Positions 15,764-22,217 of a stretch of DNA of 27,868 nt are shown one piece after another. Where the stretch lies: the IMG/VR virus record IMGVR_UViG_3300021197_001017, positions 1 through 27,868 of that record; one strand, written 5' to 3'. Origin of the DNA: a virus. Position 1 is the first letter of the stretch. Every line of letters begins with the position of its first letter. A model generated the notes under the pieces. That model had not been told where the DNA came from and ran no database searches. It worked only from the letters and a program-made list of their open reading frames with translations. A program made the translations under genes and the position numbers.

Positions 15764-15961
15764 TTATTTGGTGTCAAACTTTGCACGCAACTTAGGTGCT
15801 GGTGCTTTTTTTGGTTTTACGACGGGGACTTCTGCGACGGGTGCAACTGGTTCTGGTTTAGGTAATGGTGTATAACCACAACGTGTTTTAGAACTAATTT
15901 CATCTCGACGAGATAGTCTTTTGATTTGATACTTCTTTGCATTTAATTTTCTAGATGCCAT
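15764..15961 (-). CDS. Small basic Pro/Ala-rich late protein
   Basis: A 65-residue protein. The first 30 residues are very basic (KLNAKKYQIKRLSRRDE) and the rest is Pro/Ala/Val/Lys-rich (PLPKPEPVAPVAEVPVV, then KPKKAPAPKLRAKF), like a flexible DNA-contacting linker. It has a late promoter at 15979-15986 and an AAGGAGA ribosome site before ATG 15961. A DNA-condensing internal protein or scaffold component is a reasonable guess from composition, but no family is recognised. Confidence 0.72.
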   Translation of the reverse strand: MASRKLNAKKYQIKRLSRRDEISSKTRCGYTPLPKPEPVAPVAEVPVVKPKKAPAPKLRAKFDTK

Positions 15962-15978
15962 GTTTATCTCCTTTTAAG

Positions 15979-15986
15979 TATTTATC
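15979..15986 (-). promoter_or_regulatory. T4-type late promoter
   Basis: Reads GATAAATA on the - strand, followed by CTTAAAAGGAGATAAAC and ATG 15961, giving a leader of about 12 bases that still holds the ribosome site. It overlaps the last codons of the upstream ligase-like gene. Confidence 0.82.
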
Positions 15987-17196
15987 CTTTTTCCCAGTTC
16001 TTGGCGGCATTAAAGTTTGCCTGTGAGAAATTTAATCTATCAACGAGTTTAAATGCCCGATTTGATAGTCTATCGATTGCAACAAAACCCTCCGGGGCAG
16101 TCACATCGAATCCGTTGTCCGTCTTAAGGAAGAGTCCAATAGACTTAACTTGTTCAATCTTACGGACGAGAATCATCTTGACATCACGCAACGCTGCATG
16201 TACAGCGAACATCCGCAACAACGCCTTGGAGTTGCTTCGGATATATGACATCATTTGTTTCTTTACTTGTAGTTTCTTTTCTTTACCTTTTTCAGACTTC
16301 ATCTTGGCAATGTCTGTATCAAATTTCTTTTCGGTCCACTCCTTGAATCCTGCATATGTGGCAGAGGGAGTTCCGAATGCTCCAGCACGGACGAGTGTAT
16401 TATAGAATGTCTTAATGTATAATTGCATCGTGTCATCAGCAAGGAAATCATCCATAACCTTCATGGTCTTTCGGTCCATCATGGCACGAATCTTCTGTAA
16501 TTTCTTTTTAACTGCTTCTGTTTCTTTTGCAGTAAATGTTGCAACTCCCGTTTCATCTTTAAGTGTTGCATCGTCAAACCATACTGCTGAGGTTTTCTTA
16601 AGATATGAAATATCAGGACCAAATGATGCCTTCATCGACTGGAGGTCGTTGCCGGTATATTTGGTATGAAAAATGATTCCCATCTTTGCTTTGACAATTA
16701 TATTCGCAAGATCGCTATCTGCCGGAACAGCGTATGTGATTGTGTTTGGAGTAAAGGTAATATAATCTACACCATCAATCTTCTGGGAAGCAAGATCGTC
16801 ACTAAACATCATATCGCCCTGTAGCACGTCTTTGATACCCAGTTTTGATAAGTTTGCTAATGCAACTTTCAATTTATCAGCAAGACCGCCTGTGTGATTT
16901 CTAGCAATATCTGCGTTAGTATAGTTTATCTTTGGGGTAACATTGAAAACACTCTTCGACCCAACAAAGAACTTCCCGTTCTCGGGGTTGATGCCCGCAA
17001 AGACTGCGGGTGCGCCGTCCCACTTGACAGTGATGTTGTACTTTTTCGACCCACTACCTGCTAACATTTTTACAAGAGATTCTGCAAAGGTAATTGCTTC
17101 TCTTGCACCCTTGGATCCATTGTTGATCAACTCGTCTTCAAGGTGTTCAAGGTGGAGGTTCTTTTCTTCTGATAAGAATCTTTTAAAATCTAACAT
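15982..17196 (-). CDS. Phage protein of DUF6267 type with ligase/nucleotidyltransferase-like motifs
   Basis: A 404-residue protein I recognise as the uncharacterised phage group DUF6267. Residues 1-10 (MLDFKRFLSE) look like a capsid-targeting leader with LSE as cleavage site. The rest holds motifs in the order used by covalent nucleotidyltransferases (DNA/RNA ligases, capping enzymes): KWDG at 58-61 (motif I, candidate lysine Lys58), QGDMMF at 126-131 (motif III-like acidic residue Asp128), GIIFHTKY at 173-180 (IIIa-like), PEGFV at 368-372 (motif IV, Glu369) and FKLVDR at 382-387 (motif V, Lys383). A helical insertion of about 180 residues separates IIIa and IV. An AAGGA site precedes ATG 17196, one base after the previous stop. 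Ligase activity is inferred; the family is undescribed to my knowledge. Confidence 0.8.
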   Translation of the reverse strand: MLDFKRFLSEEKNLHLEHLEDELINNGSKGAREAITFAESLVKMLAGSGSKKYNITVKWDGAPAVFAGINPENGKFFVGSKSVFNVTPKINYTNADIARNHTGGLADKLKVALANLSKLGIKDVLQGDMMFSDDLASQKIDGVDYITFTPNTITYAVPADSDLANIIVKAKMGIIFHTKYTGNDLQSMKASFGPDISYLKKTSAVWFDDATLKDETGVATFTAKETEAVKKKLQKIRAMMDRKTMKVMDDFLADDTMQLYIKTFYNTLVRAGAFGTPSATYAGFKEWTEKKFDTDIAKMKSEKGKEKKLQVKKQMMSYIRSNSKALLRMFAVHAALRDVKMILVRKIEQVKSIGLFLKTDNGFDVTAPEGFVAIDRLSNRAFKLVDRLNFSQANFNAAKNWEKG

Positions 17197-17197
17197 A

Positions 17198-17911
17198 TCA
17201 ATATCCTTCCATGCCGGTTGGTGGTGCGGGTAAGTCTTTATATTTTATTTTTTTAGTCTCATCCGTCTTCATCGAAGCGTATAATTTATTTCCTAGTTCC
17301 ACACCCGCTTCGTGGTCGCTAGGATAGTGTACACCGGCGTTTAGTCTTGACTGACCACATTCTTCCGCTAAATCTAAGAAACTGCCAGAGTGGTCTCTAT
17401 GGACCCCTGATAGGTACAGTGCGATGAGTCTGGACTGCCCACTGTGTCCACTAGGATACGCTGGAGAGTCCGCTGTGCCGCTCTTGAGAGGAGATAGGGG
17501 AAGACCCATATCTTTCGCTACACTGCCCGGACGAGGACGATCAAAAAGATACTTTTGCTTTAAAATCACGACTGTTGAATCATTGATTATATTATCTAAA
17601 AGTTCTTTATCATAACGGAGATTGTTGTCTTTAAGATACTTTACAAATGGAGCAATAAGATCGAGATCCCATTTGTCTAGCATTTCTTTATTGTCTGTTC
17701 CTAGTTCAAGTCTATCTTGTAATTCCATGAGTTCCGCCCGCGTCTCGTCAGAGGAACTGGACGGGGGTGCAGAGATTAGACCCTGAACGGAGTCCACGGG
17801 CAGAATCTCATGGGATTTTTGCATAATGCGATATTGATGTGCAGTTGGTTCACCGTGGGAGGTGACTGCACTTTGTTCGCATATGGAGATGAAAGAATTG
17901 AATGATTTCAT
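17198..17911 (-). CDS. PAP2-family acid phosphatase, capsid-targeting-like N-terminus
   Basis: A 237-residue phosphatase of the PAP2/vanadium haloperoxidase superfamily. All three active-site motifs are present: Lys120...Arg127-Pro128 (KX6RP), PSGH at 153-156, and Ser188-Arg189 with His195 and Asp199 (SRX5HX3D). It resembles class A bacterial acid phosphatases but has no signal peptide or membrane helix. Instead it begins MKSFNSFISICEQ, similar to the leader of T4 internal proteins with ICE as possible cleavage site. It overlaps the preceding gene by ATGA and is followed after one base by the ligase-like gene. Substrate could be phosphate esters such as nucleotides; the delivery with DNA is a hypothesis. 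Confidence 0.88.
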   Translation of the reverse strand: MKSFNSFISICEQSAVTSHGEPTAHQYRIMQKSHEILPVDSVQGLISAPPSSSSDETRAELMELQDRLELGTDNKEMLDKWDLDLIAPFVKYLKDNNLRYDKELLDNIINDSTVVILKQKYLFDRPRPGSVAKDMGLPLSPLKSGTADSPAYPSGHSGQSRLIALYLSGVHRDHSGSFLDLAEECGQSRLNAGVHYPSDHEAGVELGNKLYASMKTDETKKIKYKDLPAPPTGMEGY

Positions 17912-19026
17912 AATAGTGACTTTGCTAACTTATCTAAGTAAGGTCCATTCTCCACATACAATCTAAACCTTGGTCGATACGCACTCTTGTTCTTATCAAC
18001 TGGGTCCGCATCATATCGGAATCGGATCGAGAAAAGTTGCGTACCATCTGCGTACAAACCTATCTTCGGATTCTGATTCGTCTCCATTCGCCATTCGGCG
18101 TTACCGTTCTTCGCAGCGTCACCCAAAAAGTCAGCGATTGCTTTAAAAGTTTTTCTATCAAAAGAGACTGTTGAGCGGATGACCTCAAGATCATCTTCTT
18201 CCCCCGTGTTTGCTTTCAGTAGTCCCGCCATAATTTTGTCTGCGTTCTTACCCTTCTGTATGTAGGAGGGTCCGAATGTTTTAACTATACCGGTGAACAA
18301 GTTATTCACGGCAGAGAACATGACTGCTTTATCTTTCTCTATGATCGGGTCTTTTCTATCGGAGTATCTTCCGACTAGGGACTCGCTCGCTTTTTTTACA
18401 TTTCTTAGTTTGGACATTTTAGTGATGTCCATCCCCACTGAGGCGAACCCATCCACAAGGTTCTTAGCGGCATCCACACCAGCGAACTGTCCTGCCTGTT
18501 TTGTTCCAGCATACTTAACAGAAATTCCAACCTTCCTGATCTCTCTACCGTTCACGAACACATCGACATCAGATTTGGTTGACATCTGACCCTCTGTCCC
18601 ACCACACTTAATTACTACATCATCGGATTTACCATTTGTAATTACTTCGGTAGAAAGTTTAGTTAGAGTTCTACTTCCACTCACCGCTGCGATGGCATCT
18701 TTTACCATCTGCTGAACAACTTTATCTTTACGAAACTTGGAGTCACTCAGCGTATTTAAAATTTCTTTGGGTAGTCCTGCACCATCAAACTCCACGACAT
18801 CATTCACGCCATCTCCCTCATCCACATTCCATACGATCTTGCCTGCAAAGTAATTTTTCATTACACTTTCGACAGACTTTGCTGTTATTGTCTCTGGTGT
18901 TCCGTCATCAAATCTATCAGTAAACCTAGACACCATAGCGGCAGCGAGAACAAACTCATAAGCATGTCCTTTGTTGAATCCAGCGGATTCTAATATGCAG
19001 AGTTTTAGTTCTCTATATGATTTCAT
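17908..19026 (-). CDS. Putative PD-(D/E)xK-like nuclease with capsid-targeting-like N-terminus (1)
   Basis: A 372-residue protein of no firmly recognised family. It begins MKSYRELKLCILESAG, matching the leader seen in its neighbours with ILE as candidate cleavage site. An N-terminal helix with Glu24 (GHAYEFVLAAAM) is followed much later by KSDVDVFVNG (Asp155) and KVGISVKYAG (Ser169, Lys171). The order Glu, Asp, (Ser)xLys with strands around it is that of PD-(D/E)xK nucleases in which Glu of ExK is replaced by Ser. The last third (RMETNQNPKIGLY...FSIRFRYDAD) looks beta-rich. Four-base overlaps on both sides place it in the same late unit. Nuclease activity is inferred from motif order only. 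Confidence 0.65.
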   Translation of the reverse strand: MKSYRELKLCILESAGFNKGHAYEFVLAAAMVSRFTDRFDDGTPETITAKSVESVMKNYFAGKIVWNVDEGDGVNDVVEFDGAGLPKEILNTLSDSKFRKDKVVQQMVKDAIAAVSGSRTLTKLSTEVITNGKSDDVVIKCGGTEGQMSTKSDVDVFVNGREIRKVGISVKYAGTKQAGQFAGVDAAKNLVDGFASVGMDITKMSKLRNVKKASESLVGRYSDRKDPIIEKDKAVMFSAVNNLFTGIVKTFGPSYIQKGKNADKIMAGLLKANTGEEDDLEVIRSTVSFDRKTFKAIADFLGDAAKNGNAEWRMETNQNPKIGLYADGTQLFSIRFRYDADPVDKNKSAYRPRFRLYVENGPYLDKLAKSLL

Positions 19027-20105
19027 ATCTTAGTAAAGTCAATATTGTTGTTAAACGAAACGCTTGGTTCTACTCCGAGGAATTCGATCAGGTTCTTCCC
19101 TGACTTGACAACGAATTCTTTGATCTTGGCAATTTGCTTCTTGAGGAAAGCAATGAACTTGTTAAGAATTCTTCCAAGGATACCTTCGTCGAGTTTACCC
19201 TCATTAAGTAGTTGACCAATTTCATCATAACTCTCGGTGAGTTTATCTACAATAAGACCGATGGCAGACCAGTAACGATAACGTCCGGTCTTGACTCCAT
19301 CAGACTTTTCACTGGTGGTCTTGAACCGGACGGAAACTTTCATCTTACTTGCAACTTTTCTTACATATGCCTCGTCGCCAACTCCAACCAATTTGATTGT
19401 GTTGCCGTCGTCAGAGACCGAGAGGAAGTGGGAACATGAACCATCACTACCACCGAATTTAATATCACCGGTCATTGCTTCATATGCAAATTCGTATGCA
19501 AAGTCTGGGTTCGATGCAAACATCTTTTTCATGTCTCCCATCAGAACCTTGTGTGCTTCGTTCGCTGCTTTAACTACTTTATCTTTACCAAGTTTAATTT
19601 CATCCCTGAGATTACTCTGTGCGATACTTGAGGGAGATAAATCAAGCATTGCCTTTTCGATACGGGATGCCATGCCACCCATATTAAGACCTAGACGATC
19701 AACAGCACAATAGAAGGTAGCGATAGATTCGTTCTTACCACCACTCATCAACTGAGCAGCACCACCAGTCTTTAATGAAATTTTATCATTGCCGATCTTG
19801 AAGTCTGTTTTTGGTGTCTTCGTGGATGCTGGAACCTTTCCGGGTAACCAGTATTGTGACCAGAGTTCAGTGACTTCTAGTTGGTCTGCACCGAGAACCA
19901 AACCTTTTCCCTTCACTCCTGCTTTGCGGAGTTGCTTGGCGATTCGTTCCCCTGCTCCGTCTTCGATACCGAATTTCGATACGGGTTGCGGTTCTTTGTT
20001 GATTGCTGCGATAATAAATTCTTCCATCTCCTCACCGCGAGATCTTGCCTCGTTCAGTTTATAGCAGAATTTTGCCTGCTCATATAGGTCGTTAAATTCT
20101 TTCAT
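19023..20105 (-). CDS. Putative PD-(D/E)xK-like nuclease with capsid-targeting-like N-terminus (2), first gene of the late operon
   Basis: A 360-residue protein. The start is ATG 20105 (MKEFNDLYEQ), with AGGGAG nine bases upstream; an open frame extends to 20174 but would run through the terminator hairpin. The leader contains LYE and LNE, possible prohead-protease sites. Glu28/Glu29 lie in a helix (EEMEEFIIAA), and KTDFKIGNDKISLKTGG gives Asp101 and Ser110-Leu-Lys112, the same Glu, Asp, SxK pattern as the next gene. QLMSGGKNES follows. The C-terminus has an amphipathic cationic helix (ILNKFIAFLKKQIAKIKEFV, about 309-328) that could touch membranes. It heads the leftward late operon, but I find no consensus late promoter between it and the terminator. 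Confidence 0.68.
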   Translation of the reverse strand: MKEFNDLYEQAKFCYKLNEARSRGEEMEEFIIAAINKEPQPVSKFGIEDGAGERIAKQLRKAGVKGKGLVLGADQLEVTELWSQYWLPGKVPASTKTPKTDFKIGNDKISLKTGGAAQLMSGGKNESIATFYCAVDRLGLNMGGMASRIEKAMLDLSPSSIAQSNLRDEIKLGKDKVVKAANEAHKVLMGDMKKMFASNPDFAYEFAYEAMTGDIKFGGSDGSCSHFLSVSDDGNTIKLVGVGDEAYVRKVASKMKVSVRFKTTSEKSDGVKTGRYRYWSAIGLIVDKLTESYDEIGQLLNEGKLDEGILGRILNKFIAFLKKQIAKIKEFVVKSGKNLIEFLGVEPSVSFNNNIDFTKI

Positions 20106-20134
20106 GTAAGTCTCCCTTGACCAAATATGTAGGC

Positions 20135-20170
20135 ATAAAAGAAAAGCACCACCCGTGAAGGTGGTGCTTT
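20135..20170 (-). terminator. Strong rho-independent terminator ending the early unit
   Basis: A perfect 11-bp stem (20143-20153 with 20160-20170, AAAGCACCACC / GGTGGTGCTTT) with a 6-base loop. Read leftwards it is followed by TTTTCTTTT. It separates the early tmRNA transcript from the late operon that starts at 20105. Confidence 0.93.
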
Positions 20171-20192
20171 CCATAGTTCGGGGGACTCAGGG

Positions 20193-20348
20193 TTATTGTA
20201 TACCTGAAAGAAGCAGCACGAACGTACAATGACTGTAGTAACCTGCTCCGACCATTCCGCACATCCCGCTAAGGATCATCTCGTACAAGCATTTCTGCAT
20301 CATATTAAGACAGGTCGCTAAACCACTCGGAATTTGCACTATTCCCAT
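20193..20348 (-). CDS. Possible 51-residue Cys-rich hydrophobic peptide
   Basis: An open frame starting MGIVQIPSGLATC with four Cys, many Met and a hydrophobic end (CTFVLLLSGIQ), lying between the small basic gene and the terminator. No ribosome site precedes ATG 20348 or the internal ATG pair, so translation is doubtful. The interval could instead be an untranslated RNA. A 7-bp inverted repeat (20375-20381 with 20395-20401) lies just upstream of it and has no T-tract. The rest of 20171-20417 shows nothing else I can name. Confidence 0.3.
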   Translation of the reverse strand: MGIVQIPSGLATCLNMMQKCLYEMILSGMCGMVGAGYYSHCTFVLLLSGIQ

Positions 20349-20417
20349 TCGTAGAGAATTATTATGCGAGTCCCAGTAGAGAGAGGATCAGTCCCTCTAC
20401 TAAATTTTATTCAATTG

Positions 20418-20546
20418 TCACTTCCGCTTCAACGCTTCGCGTCTCGTCTTCCGTAGTTGTCGGAACTTTTCGTTCCACGATTCTCGCTTCATGTTTTCGT
20501 ACCATCGACGGTACTCATTCTTTTCACGATAAGTCATATGAGTCAT
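20418..20546 (-). CDS. Small basic protein, paralogue B of the helicase-primase linker protein
   Basis: A 42-residue protein with a good AAGGAG site before ATG 20546. It starts MTHMTYREKNEYRRWYEN and continues with MKRESWN, EKFRQL and a basic tail. It matches residues 22-60 of the protein at 3770-3952 (shared EYR-x-WYEN-x-KR and WN-x-KFR-x-L), but lacks that protein's first 21 residues. It is co-transcribed with the tmRNA, directly downstream of it, from the promoter at 20910-20937, and lies on the opposite strand to its paralogue. Strong charge suggests RNA or DNA binding. Its short length means it is easily missed by automatic gene callers. Confidence 0.75.
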   Translation of the reverse strand: MTHMTYREKNEYRRWYENMKRESWNEKFRQLRKTRREALKRK

Positions 20547-20583
20547 GCCATTCTCCTTTCTTGTTTCCCGAGTTAGTGAGATA

Positions 20584-20903
20584 GGCATTTGTCTGTAATG
20601 CCTTGAATGAGGTTGCCCTCATCCAAGGGTCCGTGCTGCGATCAGGCAGCGAGTGAGTAACTGTTGTCAGTTAGTGTTTTGCAACCGCGATTAATGAGTA
20701 GGTCGCCTTCTCAGTCGTCTCCAACGCTTCGATTTCACCGAATCGATTCCATTTCGCCCCCGCCAAACACACTCTCCCGCCGTGTCATGTCTTTAATTAT
20801 TCTAGCGTTTCATATCTTTGAAACGAGAGAGTGTGTTTGGTGGAGGCGGGGAGAGTCGAACTCCCGTGTCCGTGTGAATCTTGCCGTCTTCCTCAACGAC
20901 ACA
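20584..20903 (-). ncRNA. ssrA: Circularly permuted (two-piece) tmRNA
   Basis: Rescues stalled ribosomes and tags their products. The order on the - strand is acceptor piece first, then a spacer, then the coding piece, as in alphaproteobacterial permuted ssrA. Acceptor piece: CGGACACGGGAG leads into a T-arm with 5-bp stem and TTCGACT loop (20849-20865), then the 3' acceptor strand CGCCTCC (20842-20848) and encoded ACCA (20838-20841). The spacer is closed by an inverted repeat ACACACTCTC / GAGAGTGTGT. The coding piece starts GGGGGCG (20755-20761), which pairs fully with CGCCTCC using one G-U. A P2-like pairing GTGAAATC / GATTCAC (one bulged A) joins the pieces. A tag frame ending DNSYSLAA and stop lies at 20642-20686, followed by a 12-bp hairpin with GCAA loop (20601-20628) and GGCATT / AATGCC (20584-20602). 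The exact ends are estimated. Confidence 0.9.
20642..20686 (-). other. tmRNA tag reading frame
   Basis: The frame reads GCKTLTDNSYSLAA and stops at TGA. The final Ala-Ala preceded by a hydrophobic residue is the degradation signal of tmRNA tags, and DNSYSLAA resembles known tags. The resume codon is uncertain: GGT 20686 or the following TGC are candidates. The TAATC motif just upstream resembles the UAGUC that sets the frame in E. coli, but lies two bases out of step with the tag frame. Confidence 0.7.
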
Positions 20904-20909
20904 GTATGT

Positions 20910-20937
20910 ATTATAGCAGGTATTCAGTCTATGTCAA
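20910..20937 (-). promoter_or_regulatory. Consensus sigma-70 early promoter of the tmRNA
   Basis: TTGACA (20932-20937) and TATAAT (20910-20915) are separated by 16 bases, with an extended TGC before the -10. CCCAAGAGG lies directly upstream of the -35. Transcription would begin near 20903, at the front of the acceptor piece. The -35 lies in the last codons of the 69-residue gene. It is nearly identical in layout to 24393-24420. Confidence 0.93.
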
Positions 20938-21133
20938 CCTCTTGGGATACTTTCTCGTTTAATTTCTTAAGTCGATCCCAGTATTCTATTTTACTCTGGT
21001 GTTCGTCGATTCTCTGATTAATATACTTTTTCAATTCAGGACTACCCATGATCATAACTTGTGTTGGGTCTGTCAAGAATACTCGCATATTACCATCAAA
21101 TTCTTTATGGTCTCTGATGGTATATTTGCTCAC
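20924..21133 (-). CDS. Small protein of unknown function (69 residues)
   Basis: A polar, charged protein starting MSKYTIRDHKEFDGNMRVFL and ending in a helix (ELKKYINQRIDEHQSKIEYW, DRLKKLNEKVSQEVDID). The start is GTG 21133, overlapping the stop of the DUF4406-like gene as GTGA. The last codons double as the -35 box of the tmRNA promoter. There is a strand-rich front half and a coiled-coil-like back half, but no known motif. It is the last protein gene of the early unit before the tmRNA. Confidence 0.68.
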   Translation of the reverse strand: MSKYTIRDHKEFDGNMRVFLTDPTQVMIMGSPELKKYINQRIDEHQSKIEYWDRLKKLNEKVSQEVDID

Positions 21134-21534
21134 TTCAATTCTTTCTTTACCTTCGGCAGTGGTGCTTCATAATAAATGTCAAGTCCCAATGCCTTTGCAA
21201 GTGACAACTCTGCGTTCGCACCCTTGCTCTTTTCCCAGTTGCTCATCATGTAGATTGCAGTACATTCTTCACAAATTGCAACAACGTCACGGAGCAATGC
21301 TTTTCGCATAAACTCATGGTCTTCGTAGTTTGTGTCTGGTGAGAATGCCATAGGATCCGCCATCGGTTTTCCTGCTTCTCTGTCTAGTTCGGCAGGATTG
21401 ATAACAATCCATCCCTGCCCACGAAGGACTCTTGCACATCGATCAAATGCAGGATAATTATAATTTTCAAATCCTCGCATTGGTCCGGCAACATAAATCG
21501 TTGGTTCTCTATTCATAATATTTTCTTCTTTCAT
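21130..21534 (-). CDS. DUF4406 / nucleoside 2-deoxyribosyltransferase-like protein
   Basis: A 134-residue protein with the hallmark IYVAGPMRG near the N-terminus, then NYPAFDRCARVLRGQGW, INPAELDRE, and ALLRDVVAICEECTAIYMMSNWEKSKGANAELSLAKALGL. This matches the phage DUF4406 group, related to nucleoside 2-deoxyribosyltransferases, which move deoxyribose between bases. The conserved NWEKSKGA-x-xE segment probably contributes the catalytic Glu. ATG 21534 overlaps the previous stop (ATGA); the internal ATG 21516 is an alternative start. In the early unit it may serve nucleotide salvage or bind nucleotide derivatives; the true substrate is unknown. Confidence 0.82.
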   Translation of the reverse strand: MKEENIMNREPTIYVAGPMRGFENYNYPAFDRCARVLRGQGWIVINPAELDREAGKPMADPMAFSPDTNYEDHEFMRKALLRDVVAICEECTAIYMMSNWEKSKGANAELSLAKALGLDIYYEAPLPKVKKELK

Positions 21535-21788
21535 TCATCCCACCCACGACGAACCGGTCGCCAACCTCGGCGAAATTCATCGTTCGCGGCATTTGCTTCA
21601 TCTTGTGCATACCACTCCCCGAAAATGATTCTATTTTCTTCCGAAGGATCAGAACCACGGGCATCTTCTTCGACGATCTTTTGACCCTCTTCAGATACCC
21701 ATGCGTCAAATTCATATGTGAATCTGGCGTTGTCCTTTTCAGTCATGGGGTTACCCGTGACGTAACATGTTTTATTCCAATCAGTCAT
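21531..21788 (-). CDS. Small acidic/aromatic protein of unknown function (85 residues)
   Basis: Starts at ATG 21788 (MTDWNKTCYVTGNPMTEKDN), overlapping the upstream gene by eight bases. An upstream in-frame ATG at 21812 would add eight residues inside that gene. The protein is acidic in the middle (EEGQKIVEEDARGSDPSEEN) and ends FRRGWRPVRRGWDE, rich in Trp and Arg. It has no motif I can name. The CYVTGNPM start resembles a knuckle but has too few Cys for zinc binding. It overlaps the next gene by four bases. Confidence 0.65.
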   Translation of the reverse strand: MTDWNKTCYVTGNPMTEKDNARFTYEFDAWVSEEGQKIVEEDARGSDPSEENRIIFGEWYAQDEANAANDEFRRGWRPVRRGWDE

Positions 21789-21999
21789 TCTTATTGTTCC
21801 TAGTATATGCATTTTCCCATAGTTTTACATTACCCATGAGATCTCGTTTCGTCTTCCAGATCATAGCAAACATTCCAACGAATGCAAGAGTCATTCCCAC
21901 AGGAACAGGAACAATTTCAAAGATCATCAGACCGGCAAAAAATACGTTCATAATAGTCATGAGAATGAGCATGGTTGTTGCGTATTGCTGTTCGTACAT
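21781..21999 (-). CDS. Two-helix membrane protein (72 residues)
   Basis: The product has two hydrophobic segments (about 9-27, TMLILMTIMNVFFAGLMIF, and 31-48, VPVGMTLAFVGMFAMIW) separated by a short Pro turn, and a basic/polar C-terminus (KTKRDLMGNVKLWENAYTR). This is a hairpin inner-membrane protein. The start overlaps the stop of the zinc-ribbon gene by one base. Function unknown; superinfection-immunity or host-takeover membrane proteins of this size are common among early phage genes, but nothing specific supports that here. Confidence 0.7.
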   Translation of the reverse strand: MYEQQYATTMLILMTIMNVFFAGLMIFEIVPVPVGMTLAFVGMFAMIWKTKRDLMGNVKLWENAYTRNNKND

Positions 22000-22217
22000 T
22001 ATCGTGATCTCGCATATTCTCGGTTCAACCGACGAATGTTTTCTTTACCACTTGCAAACACTAGTTCACCCGCAGTCTTGTGACTGTAAATCATCCGACC
22101 AACAACTCGTTCGGTGTGGTTGTCTGCACAGTTCACACAATACTCCACATCAGGGAGTGCTTCCAGTCGTGCTTCTGGAATTTTATTATTACAATCGAAA
22201 CAATTCACTTCAACCAT
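21999..22217 (-). CDS. DksA/TraR-like C4 zinc-finger protein
   Basis: A 72-residue protein whose first half is a four-cysteine zinc ribbon: Cys6, Cys9, Cys27, Cys30 (CFDC...YCVNC), with IPEARLEALP between the pairs. That spacing and the I-x3-RL-x-A-x-P pattern are those of the DksA/TraR zinc finger, which binds the secondary channel of host RNA polymerase. It lacks the long coiled-coil of DksA, so it is a minimal version. The second half (RMIYSHKTAGELVFASG, RRLNREYARSR) is basic. It overlaps the preceding gene by 13 bases. An effect on host transcription is inferred. Confidence 0.72.
   Translation of the reverse strand: MVEVNCFDCNNKIPEARLEALPDVEYCVNCADNHTERVVGRMIYSHKTAGELVFASGKENIRRLNREYARSR

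Noticed and set aside
20106-20174. N-terminal extension of the first late-operon gene
   Set aside because: It would run through the terminator hairpin, and ATG 20105 has its own ribosome site and the shared leader.
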